DNA from: Stenotrophomonas sp.
GTDB lineage: Bacteria > Pseudomonadota > Gammaproteobacteria > Xanthomonadales > Xanthomonadaceae
DNA: 5,038 nucleotides
NCBI GenBank assembly: GCA_003484865.1
Contig: DMZT01000253.1
Span: 1 to 5,038, forward strand
Direction: 5' to 3'
Both the position numbers and the translations under genes were made by a program. The notes beneath the pieces are model-generated. The model searched no databases and was not told the DNA's origin. It saw only the letters and a list, made by a program, of their open reading frames with translations. Positions 1 through 4,325 of the stretch are shown one piece after another (within the stretch, counting starts at the first letter, position 1; every line of letters starts with the position of its first letter).

Positions 1-219
1 CTTGGCGGCGGTGGCGGCGGCATCGGCGGCCAGCGTCACGTCGGGCGTGCGCCCGAACAGCGTGTCGTAGCAGGCCAGGCGCGCTGCGTCGGTGTCCACC
101 AGTGCGCAGGCCTCTGGTGACGCCGGCTTCGGTGCCGCCTCCTGTGCTGCGGCGGGCAGGGCGGTGCCGGCCAAGGCCAGGGCAGTGAACAGGACGGAAC
201 GGGAATGGGGCATGGTCAT
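1..219 (-). CDS. pldA: Probable outer-membrane phospholipase A, N-terminal part (partial)
   Basis: The gene enters from the left edge on the minus strand, and only its first 73 codons are visible. Translation begins MTMPHSRSV and continues with a hydrophobic stretch (about residues 9-22) ending in PAAAQ, which is a typical Sec signal peptide with cleavage near residue 25. The mature start holds the pattern C-A-L-V-D-T-D-A-A-R-L-A-C-Y-D (about residues 38-52) followed by LFGR. From memory, this short Cys...RLACYD segment precedes the barrel domain of phospholipase A in Xanthomonadaceae; OMPLA hydrolyses phospholipids that have strayed into the outer leaflet of the outer membrane. A similar segment also occurs in other periplasmic proteins, including type VI accessory proteins, so the product name is a moderate-confidence call. 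The catalytic domain lies outside the window. There are two possible ATG starts, at 219 and 213; neither has a strong Shine-Dalgarno. Secretion is much safer than identity. Confidence 0.55.
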   Translation of the reverse strand, partial: MTMPHSRSVLFTALALAGTALPAAAQEAAPKPASPEACALVDTDAARLACYDTLFGRTPDVTLAADAAATAAK

Positions 220-279
220 GGGAGCAGGGCCGCGTGACAAGAATGAATGGGTCAACCGGCACAGTGTGGCCGCTGAGGA

Positions 280-308
280 ATAATCCCGCCAGCGCACGAC
301 ACGGTCGA
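280..308 (-). promoter_or_regulatory. Candidate sigma-70 promoter for the leftmost gene
   Basis: On the minus strand TCGACC (303-308) and GATTAT (280-285) are separated by exactly 17 bases. Each matches four of six positions of the -35 (TTGACA) and -10 (TATAAT) consensus. Transcription would start near 273 and give a leader of roughly 54 bases before the start codon at 219. The remainder of the 153-base gap (220-372) holds only a GC-rich hairpin (342-358) near the DUF456 stop codon. This is a pattern match only. Confidence 0.3.
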
Positions 309-341
309 TCTGATCCGGTTTATGCCGGTCAATGGTGTGGT

Positions 342-358
342 CAGGGCGTGAAGCCCCG
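342..358 (-). terminator. Weak hairpin downstream of the DUF456 gene
   Basis: CAGGGC (342-347) and GCCCCG (353-358) can form a six-pair stem, including one G-U pair, around a five-base loop. It lies 15 bases past the stop codon of the minus-strand DUF456 gene. No run of T follows on the minus strand, so it does not meet the usual definition of a Rho-independent terminator. It could be a 3'-end stabilising hairpin or chance in GC-rich DNA. Confidence 0.2.
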
Positions 359-372
359 GTCTGGCGGTGACC

Positions 373-858
373 TCAGAAGAACCAGGCGAACGCGAACAGG
401 CCCAGCATCGCGATCACCAGCGCCAGCTTGAGCGCGAACCCCAGCAGGATGCCAAGCCAGGTCGCCAGGCCCACCTTGGTGGAGCGGCCCAGCTCGCGGG
501 TGTGCCAGTACTCGCCCAGCAGTGCGCCGGCGAGCGGGCCCACGAACAGGCCGATCGGCATGAAGAACACCCCGACGATGCTGCCCAAGAAGGTTCCCCA
601 CAGGGCCTTGCGGCTGGCACCTACCCGCTGTGCGCCGACCACCGTGGCCAGGATGTCCACGGCGAAAGACAGCAGGGTCAACAGGCCCAGGACCGTCAGC
701 GGCAGCCAGCCCACATGGACGAAATCGTCGGCCCATGCCGCCAGCACCAGCCCGGCGAACACCAGCGGGATGCCGGGCAGGGCGGGAAGAATCACGCCGG
801 CAATGCCGACGAGCACCAGAACGACGGCTAGCAGGTACAAGATGAATGAATAGTCCAT
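373..858 (-). CDS. DUF456 family integral membrane protein
   Basis: This encodes 161 residues, beginning MDYSFILYLL. It is almost wholly hydrophobic, with about four to five membrane segments (roughly residues 5-24, 28-43, 51-75, 86-115 and 131-160). The first part carries the family's signature turn VILPALPGIPLVFAGL (residues 22-37); the middle has a Gly-rich GTFLGSIVGVFFMPIGLFVG segment (88-107). A short charged stretch, GEYWHTREL (115-123), likely faces the cytoplasm. The molecular role of DUF456 proteins is not established, so none is assigned. The reading frame stays open upstream to 1227, but that extension runs antisense through the cold-shock gene and its leader. The ATG at 858, directly before the first membrane segment, is therefore chosen although its Shine-Dalgarno is weak. 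The gene stands alone, divergent from the cold-shock gene and 153 bases ahead of the left-edge gene. Confidence 0.88.
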   Translation of the reverse strand: MDYSFILYLLAVVLVLVGIAGVILPALPGIPLVFAGLVLAAWADDFVHVGWLPLTVLGLLTLLSFAVDILATVVGAQRVGASRKALWGTFLGSIVGVFFMPIGLFVGPLAGALLGEYWHTRELGRSTKVGLATWLGILLGFALKLALVIAMLGLFAFAWFF

Positions 859-886
859 GCTGTCCAGTATGGTTCCTGAAATGGGG

Positions 887-938
887 TTGACATCCGAAGG
901 TTTTGGCCAGTTGCTTTTTCGTTTTGCTCGGGTTAAGT
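887..938 (+). promoter_or_regulatory. Candidate promoter region for the cold-shock gene
   Basis: The divergent gap 859-1089 holds an AT-richer patch that stands out from the GC-rich surroundings. TTGCTT (911-916) and TTAAGT (933-938) are 16 bases apart and could serve as -35 and -10. A perfect TTGACA lies at 887-892 but has no -10-like hexamer 16-18 bases downstream. A start near 945 would give a leader of about 145 bases, similar in size to the roughly 160-base leader of E. coli cspA. An alternative pair, TTGCTG (1031-1036) and TGTATC (1054-1059), would give a leader of about 25 bases. The true start cannot be settled from sequence alone. Confidence 0.3.
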
Positions 939-966
939 TGCAGACGCTGAGCTTGGCAAGGTCACC

Positions 967-1006
967 GTGGATCGTGGCCTGATGATGGTAGATCTTCCAG
1001 ATCCGC
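967..1006 (+). promoter_or_regulatory. Alternative hairpins in the cold-shock leader
   Basis: GTGGATC (967-973) can pair with GATCCGC (1000-1006), giving seven pairs with one G-U around a 26-base loop. Inside it, GATCT (991-995) can pair instead with AGATC (999-1003) around a three-base loop. Bases 1000-1003 are used in both, so the two forms exclude each other. A third small stem, TGCA/TGCA (1007-1010 with 1015-1018), follows. Two-state leaders are known from E. coli cspA mRNA; that this one behaves likewise is inference. Confidence 0.3.
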
Positions 1007-1027
1007 TGCATCGTTGCACCCCGCTTC

Positions 1028-1081
1028 CCCTTGCTGTCAGCCGCCTGTACGGGTGTATCCAACAACAAGACAGTTAGGGAG
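1028..1081 (+). promoter_or_regulatory. Predicted stem covering the Shine-Dalgarno of the cold-shock gene
   Basis: Bases 1028-1038 (CCCTTGCTGTC) pair with 1069-1079 (GACAGTTAGGG) at ten of eleven positions. Nine pairs are Watson-Crick, one is G-U, and there is a single T-T mismatch. The right arm contains most of the ribosome binding site AGGGAG (1076-1081), which is eight bases before the ATG. The 30-base loop (1039-1068) ends in the unstructured run AACAACAA. If this stem forms in the mRNA, translation would depend on its opening or on a competing fold, which fits a temperature- or Csp-controlled gene. The pairing is read directly; the regulatory role is inferred. Confidence 0.45.
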
Positions 1082-1089
1082 TAGCTGAG

Positions 1090-1293
1090 ATGGCTGAGAA
1101 GGGCACCGTCAAGTGGTTCAACGACGCGAAGGGTTTCGGGTTCATCAGCCGTGAGAGCGGCGAAGATGTGTTCGTGCACTTCCGTGCGATCGAATCCCAG
1201 GGCTTCAAGAGCCTGAAGGAAGGTCAAGCGGTCGAGTTCGAAGTGGTCACTGGCCAGAAGGGCCTGCAGGCCGACAAGGTCAAGCCGCTCTGA
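1090..1293 (+). CDS. cspA: CspA-family cold-shock protein
   Basis: A 67-residue protein formed by a single cold-shock domain, the normal length for the family. The RNA-binding motifs are intact: RNP1 KGFGFI at residues 14-19 and RNP2 VFVHF at 27-31. The aromatic residues W9, F10, F16, F18, F28, H30 and F31 form the nucleic-acid binding face. Such proteins bind single-stranded RNA and DNA in the cytoplasm and act as RNA chaperones that melt secondary structure and reduce premature termination, often during cold or stationary phase. R32 follows RNP2 where E. coli CspA has serine, a variant I associate with Xanthomonadaceae. AGGGAG at 1076-1081, eight bases upstream, supports the ATG at 1090. 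The leader is long and structured, and a strong terminator follows, so it is a single-gene transcript. The symbol is family level: genomes of this group carry several paralogues, and I cannot tell whether this one is cold-induced or constitutive. Confidence 0.93.
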   Translation: MAEKGTVKWFNDAKGFGFISRESGEDVFVHFRAIESQGFKSLKEGQAVEFEVVTGQKGLQADKVKPL

Positions 1294-1325
1294 GCGCAGA
1301 CCGGGTCCTGCCTGGTTGAAACACG

Positions 1326-1355
1326 AAAAGGGCCCGCTTGCGCGGGCCCTTTTTT
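1326..1355 (+). terminator. Rho-independent terminator of the cold-shock gene
   Basis: AAAAGGGCCCGC (1326-1337) is fully complementary to GCGGGCCCTTTT (1342-1353), with a four-base TTGC loop, and six T's run from 1350 to 1355. The hairpin lies 32 bases after the stop codon. Because the left arm starts with four A's, it could also stop transcription arriving from the minus-strand lipoprotein gene, which ends at 1378. The opposite-strand T run is only four long, so that direction is weaker. Confidence 0.93.
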
Positions 1356-1377
1356 GTCTACGTGTGCGTTGCGCCGA

Positions 1378-1863
1378 TCAGCGCAGGATCACCTTGCCGT
1401 TGACCACGCGGACGTAGGTGTTCTCGCGGATGCCACCCAGATCGCGCTGGTTGACGACCACGGTACGGCCGTCATCCATGCGCACGGTGATGTCGAAGGT
1501 ATCGCTGGTCACGTTCTTCTGGATCTGGTTGCCGGCCAGCGCACCACCCACCGCGCCTGCGGCGGCGGCGATGTTCTTGTTGCCGCGGCTGCCGCCGGTG
1601 TGGTCGGAGATCTCATGGCCGGCGACCGCGCCGACGATGCCACCCAGCACCGCGCCGGTCGCGCTCGGCGCGCTGCGGCCCGAAGCGACCTGGTTGATGC
1701 GGGTCACGATGCCGCAGTCGGCACACCGGTTGGTGTTGTAGTTGCCGCCGGAATTGCCGTACCCGTTGTTGTAGCCACTGCTGCCGTAACCCGGCGAGGT
1801 GGTGGCACAGCCAGCCAGGGCGACGGTGGCAACGGCAGCGGCGGCAATCAGTTGAATCTTCAT
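1378..1863 (-). CDS. Glycine-zipper 2TM lipoprotein (17-kDa antigen/SlyB-like)
   Basis: This encodes 161 residues. A short signal peptide ends in the lipobox LAGC with Cys19 as the lipidation site; Ala20 at +2 favours transport to the outer membrane. A linker rich in Gly, Tyr, Asn and Ser (about 23-45) follows, then CADCG (47-51). Two small-residue helices with Gly/Ala spacing follow: about 70-82 (GAVLGGIVGAVAG) and 98-111 (IAAAAGAVGGALAG), the glycine-zipper pair. A soluble tail (about 122-161) reads FDITVRMDDGRTVVV and ends in VNGKVILR, as in related envelope lipoproteins. Members of this family sit in the outer membrane and affect envelope integrity; the exact role here is unknown. AGGAG (1871-1875), seven bases upstream, fixes the start. 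The frame is open further upstream, but that extension lacks a signal sequence at its own start. The CxxC pair recurs in related proteins I recall, though its function is unknown to me. Confidence 0.88.
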   Translation of the reverse strand: MKIQLIAAAAVATVALAGCATTSPGYGSSGYNNGYGNSGGNYNTNRCADCGIVTRINQVASGRSAPSATGAVLGGIVGAVAGHEISDHTGGSRGNKNIAAAAGAVGGALAGNQIQKNVTSDTFDITVRMDDGRTVVVNQRDLGGIRENTYVRVVNGKVILR

Positions 1864-1981
1864 GGTGTATCTCCTGGCCAGAGGGGTGGTCGAATGCGTC
1901 TGGTGCGCATGGAGCAGATCGTGTCCTGTGCTGCGTGAACAGCGTGCCAATCCCGGGCCGCCAGCGTGGCTGGAAGATGAA
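1864..1981 (-). other. 118-base gap between the haem-motif gene and the lipoprotein gene
   Basis: The gap holds the lipoprotein ribosome binding site (1871-1875). Close to the end of the upstream gene there is a small hairpin, CCAGC/GCTGG (1961-1965 with 1969-1973, three-base loop). That hairpin has no T run. A TTGGCA on the minus strand (1947-1952) resembles a -35, but no convincing -10 follows at the right distance. The size of the gap suggests the lipoprotein gene has its own promoter, which I cannot place. Confidence 0.3.
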
Positions 1982-2422
1982 TCAGCGGAAATCCTGGTGG
2001 CAGGCCTTGCAGTCCGCCTGGATCTTCTCCACCAGCGTGGCCATGCCCGGGCAGTCGGTCGGCGGTGCGGCCAAGGCCTCATTGAGGGTGGCGCGCAGGG
2101 CGCTGGCGTGCTGCTGGAAGCCTTGGCTGTCCTTCAGGCCGGGAAAGGCCAGGTCCAGATCATTGGAGAGCGAGCGCAGCGTCTGCAGCCGCGGCACGGT
2201 GTCGGCCAGGCTGCAGCGGTTCTGCGCCTGCGCGGCCTGCAGCAGCTGCACCTGGCGGTTCATCACGTGCATCAGCGAATCGGGGAAGGGATCCTGGCGG
2301 GCCTGGATGGCGCGCGAGACCATCACCGTGGCGATCAGGCCGATCACCAGGCCAAGCAGGCCGACGAACAGGTAGCGGTACGCGGCGGACGGGCGGCGCT
2401 GCGGGGTCACGGGGGCGTTCAT
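1982..2422 (-). CDS. Membrane-anchored cytochrome c'-like protein with C-terminal CKACH motif
   Basis: This encodes 146 residues. A short basic N-terminus (to R16) is followed by one membrane helix (about 17-36, YLFVGLLGLVIGLIATVMVS), then a periplasmic, mostly helical domain. The last nine residues are CKACHQDFR, with the c-type haem motif CxxCH at 138-142. This C-terminal placement, closed by a Phe-Arg end, is the layout of cytochrome c' and related four-helix-bundle monohaem proteins. H142 would be the proximal ligand; M51 or M54 in the first helix is a possible distal ligand. C70 and C124 could form a disulfide. The N-terminal helix has no evident cleavage site, so it is probably retained as an anchor, unlike classical soluble cytochrome c'. 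Electron transfer or gas (NO) binding would be the family-type roles; neither is shown here. The ATG at 2422 is preferred over a GTG at 2476 because it sits directly ahead of the anchor; its Shine-Dalgarno is poor. Confidence 0.75.
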   Translation of the reverse strand: MNAPVTPQRRPSAAYRYLFVGLLGLVIGLIATVMVSRAIQARQDPFPDSLMHVMNRQVQLLQAAQAQNRCSLADTVPRLQTLRSLSNDLDLAFPGLKDSQGFQQHASALRATLNEALAAPPTDCPGMATLVEKIQADCKACHQDFR

Positions 2423-2483
2423 GGTGAGGGCTTCGGTGAGGGGGGCTGCGGCGATGGTACGACCCGTCCTGTCCACGGCGCGT

Positions 2484-2516
2484 CCCGGCCGGGCCTGGGC
2501 GCATTAAAATAGGCGC
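2484..2516 (+). promoter_or_regulatory. tcdA: Candidate tcdA promoter (-10 at 2505-2510) with adjoining palindrome
   Basis: TAAAAT (2505-2510) matches five of six -10 bases and lies in the only AT-rich patch of the 94-base divergent gap 2423-2516. Transcription starting about seven bases later would begin at or next to the ATG at 2517. No TTGACA-like box is found at the right distance. In its place lies a perfect 10-base palindrome CCCGGCCGGG (2484-2493), a possible protein site or chance in GC-rich DNA. Only six bases separate the hexamer and the start codon, and the AGG within them is too close to act as a normal ribosome binding site. Confidence 0.45.
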
Positions 2517-3326
2517 ATGAACGACGTACTGCGCGAACGATTTGCCGGCATCGACCGGTTGTATGGAGTAGGCACCGTGGATCTGCTCGCCAGCCGCCGG
2601 GTGGCGGTGGTGGGCATGGGCGGCGTCGGCTCGTGGGTGGTCGAGGCGCTGGCGCGCACGGCGGTCGGGCACCTGACCCTGATCGATGCCGATGACATCT
2701 GCGTGTCCAACACCAACCGCCAGCTGCCGGCGCTGGCCGGCCAGTACGGCCGCAACAAGGCCGAGGCGATGGCCGAGCGCTGCCGCGCGATCAACCCGGA
2801 CATCAGCGTCGATGCGGTTGCCTCGTTCCTGACCGTGTCCAACATGGTCGAGCTGCTGGACCGCGATTTCGATCTGGTGATCGATGCCTGCGACAGCTTC
2901 CGGGTCAAGGTCGAGACCATCGCCTGGTGCCGCCGCCGCAAGCTGCCCATTCTCACCGTGGGGGCGGCCGGTGGCCGTACTGATCCCACCCTGGTGCGGA
3001 TCCGCGATGTCTCGCGCACCGAACACGACGCAATGATGGCGCTGATCCGCAAGAAGCTGCGCAGCGATTTCAACTTCCCCAAGAACGCCTCGCGTTACTT
3101 CGGCGTGCCGGCGGTGTACTCGCTGGAAAACGTGAAGTACCCGCAGGCCGACGGCAGCGTGTGCGGCATCCGCCCGAACCTTGGCGCCGACGCGGCGCTG
3201 AAGCTGGACTGCGGCGCCGGGCTGGGCGCGGCCACGCATATCACCGGCGCGTTCGCGTTCGCGGCGGTCGGGAAGGCGCTGGAGATGTTGATGAAGAAGC
3301 CGGCCACGGTGGTCACGGCCGACTGA
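2517..3326 (+). CDS. tcdA: tRNA threonylcarbamoyladenosine dehydratase (TcdA/CsdL)
   Basis: A 269-residue, complete member of the ThiF/MoeB/E1-like adenylating family. The nucleotide-binding loop GMGGVGS is at residues 33-39, followed by the acidic strand end LIDADDICVSNTNRQ (55-69) with the conserved R68, a conserved lysine K81 in GRNKAE, and VIDACDS (121-127). The C-terminal part has LDCGAGLGAAT (230-240), matching the LDC-x-G-x-G-A-A-T pattern I recall from E. coli TcdA. The enzyme uses ATP to dehydrate t6A at position 37 of ANN-decoding tRNAs into the cyclic form ct6A, improving decoding in the cytoplasm. Length and lack of a rhodanese or zinc-binding CxxC pair separate it from MoeB and ThiF. 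In E. coli the gene lies by csdA-csdE, the sulfur relay; no such genes are adjacent here. The start at 2517 gives the expected N-terminus, ERFAGIDRLYG, just inside. Confidence 0.95.
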   Translation: MNDVLRERFAGIDRLYGVGTVDLLASRRVAVVGMGGVGSWVVEALARTAVGHLTLIDADDICVSNTNRQLPALAGQYGRNKAEAMAERCRAINPDISVDAVASFLTVSNMVELLDRDFDLVIDACDSFRVKVETIAWCRRRKLPILTVGAAGGRTDPTLVRIRDVSRTEHDAMMALIRKKLRSDFNFPKNASRYFGVPAVYSLENVKYPQADGSVCGIRPNLGADAALKLDCGAGLGAATHITGAFAFAAVGKALEMLMKKPATVVTAD

Positions 3327-3357
3327 GCCGCTATCGGCACGGCAGTGGACCGGCTCA
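3324..3357. repeat. Inverted repeat spanning both stop codons of convergent genes
   Basis: TGAGCCG (3324-3330) and CGGCTCA (3351-3357) are perfect inverted copies with 20 bases between them. The left arm begins with the TGA stop of tcdA; the right arm ends with the reverse-complement TGA of the LysR gene. There are only 28 bases between the two genes. No T run follows on either strand, so it is not a standard Rho-independent terminator, but a hairpin here would form in both transcripts. Confidence 0.5.
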
Positions 3358-4227
3358 CGCGTTCAACGCAAGGCCGGGCCGGTCCGCGACGACGGTCGCC
3401 ACAAAGTCCATGACCGTGCGTACCGAGGGTGACCGCCGGAGGTCACGGTGCACCACCAGCCAGATGTCACGTGAGAACGGCGCTCCGTCATGCGCCAGCT
3501 GAATCAGTCCTGGCGCGGCATCACCCAGAAAGCGCGGCAACCCGGCCACGCCCGCTCCGGCCAGAGCAGCTGTCCGATGACTGCTGATGTCGCTCAGTTC
3601 GCACGACACGGCACGGCTTCCTGCGATCTGCAGCAGCCACTTCTGCTGGGGCATGTCAGCAAACTGCGTGTCATAGGCAATGAAGGCCCACTCTTCGGGC
3701 CGACGGGTGGCGACGTAATCGTGGCTGGCATAGAGAGCGAACGACATTCGTCCGATTCTGCGCACAACGCTGCTGGCTTCCTTGGGACGGACGAGCCGCA
3801 GAGCCACATCCGCCTCGCGGCGGGCGAGTGATACCTGCTGGGCTTGGGCCGACACGGAAAGTTGAATGCCGGGCTGCGCTGCCCGGAAGTCGGCAACCCG
3901 TTCCGCCAGCAGGTGCGCCACCAGCACTGGCGGTGCACTAAGGGTCACCCTGGCATTGATAGCCTCCTGGCTGGCCCGGCTCGCGCGGGCGACAGCAAAT
4001 GCTGAGGTGTCCATGGCCTTGGCGTGCTCGTAAATCTGGACGCCCATCGCGGTAAGGCGGATGGAGCGTGGCAAGCGCTCGACCAGCGCAACCTGCAGTT
4101 CGACCTCCAGGGCCGCAACACGACGGCTGACGGTTGCATGGTCGACATGCAGCGCCCGAGCCGCGCCTGACAAGGTGCCGTCGCGCGCAACCGCCAAGAA
4201 ATGACGGAGATTCTCCCAGTCGAACAT
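3355..4227 (-). CDS. LysR-family transcriptional regulator
   Basis: This encodes 290 residues, a usual length for the family. The winged helix-turn-helix occupies about residues 3-62: MFDWENLRHFLAVARDGTLS, recognition helix around HATVSRRVAALE (30-41), and the wing end RSIRLTAMG (54-62). A linker helix follows (about 63-90), then the effector-binding domain from RVTLSAPP (93-100) to the end, with the two-lobed periplasmic-binding-protein-like fold typical of the family. LysR proteins act as tetramers, bind the DNA between themselves and a divergent target, and switch it on when a small ligand binds. Here the target is almost certainly the adjacent MFS exporter, 98 bases away in the opposite direction; autorepression is common in such pairs. 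The ligand cannot be read from sequence. The ATG at 4227 gives the standard N-terminus, although no good Shine-Dalgarno precedes it. Confidence 0.93.
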   Translation of the reverse strand: MFDWENLRHFLAVARDGTLSGAARALHVDHATVSRRVAALEVELQVALVERLPRSIRLTAMGVQIYEHAKAMDTSAFAVARASRASQEAINARVTLSAPPVLVAHLLAERVADFRAAQPGIQLSVSAQAQQVSLARREADVALRLVRPKEASSVVRRIGRMSFALYASHDYVATRRPEEWAFIAYDTQFADMPQQKWLLQIAGSRAVSCELSDISSHRTAALAGAGVAGLPRFLGDAAPGLIQLAHDGAPFSRDIWLVVHRDLRRSPSVRTVMDFVATVVADRPGLALNA

Positions 4228-4325
4228 CGGTGCGTTTTCGCAGGTCTGGAGTGTGATTTCGGGGAATTTTCGAGGGTGCCAACCAAGCCTAGCATGGACG
4301 GTCTCTTATGCTTGTGGGACCCCAA
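4228..4325 (+). promoter_or_regulatory. Shared control region of the LysR gene and the exporter
   Basis: The gap has an AT-richer core. A perfect inverted repeat, TGCGTTTTCGCA (4231-4242), lies three bases upstream of the LysR start codon. TTTCG occurs three times in the same direction, at 4236-4240, 4257-4261 and 4268-4272; offsets of 21 and 11 bases put them on about the same DNA face. ATTTCGGGGAAT (4256-4267) is an imperfect palindrome. For the exporter, TAGCAT (4290-4295) resembles a -10, with a poor -35, TTTTCG (4267-4272), 17 bases upstream. Transcription from there, near 4302, favours the ATG at 4326 over the one at 4308. LysR binding is inferred from gene layout. Confidence 0.5.

Noticed and set aside
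887..892. Perfect TTGACA as the -35 of the cold-shock promoter
   Set aside because: The sequence 16-18 bases downstream (around GTTGCT) does not resemble a -10, so the hexamer alone does not make a promoter.
859..1227. Upstream extension of the DUF456 reading frame, open to 1227 on the minus strand
   Set aside because: It runs antisense through the cold-shock gene and its leader, is not hydrophobic like the true protein, and is explained by the scarcity of stops in GC-rich DNA. The start at 858 fits the membrane protein.
1354..1938. Plus-strand open frame of 194 codons opposite the lipoprotein gene
   Set aside because: It mirrors the Gly/Ala-rich lipoprotein codons, begins inside the terminator T run, and has no ribosome binding site or family features.
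1961..1973. Hairpin CCAGC/GCTGG as terminator of the haem-motif gene
   Set aside because: Only five pairs, a three-base loop and no T run; likely chance in GC-rich DNA.
2160..3239. Long minus-strand open frame of 359 codons antisense to tcdA
   Set aside because: Its composition is rich in Arg, Ala, Gly, His and Gln with no recognisable domain, while the opposite strand encodes a complete, motif-bearing TcdA. It is a shadow frame.
4294..4296. ATG at 4294 as the exporter start
   Set aside because: It is out of frame with the MFS protein; only 4308 and 4326 are in frame.
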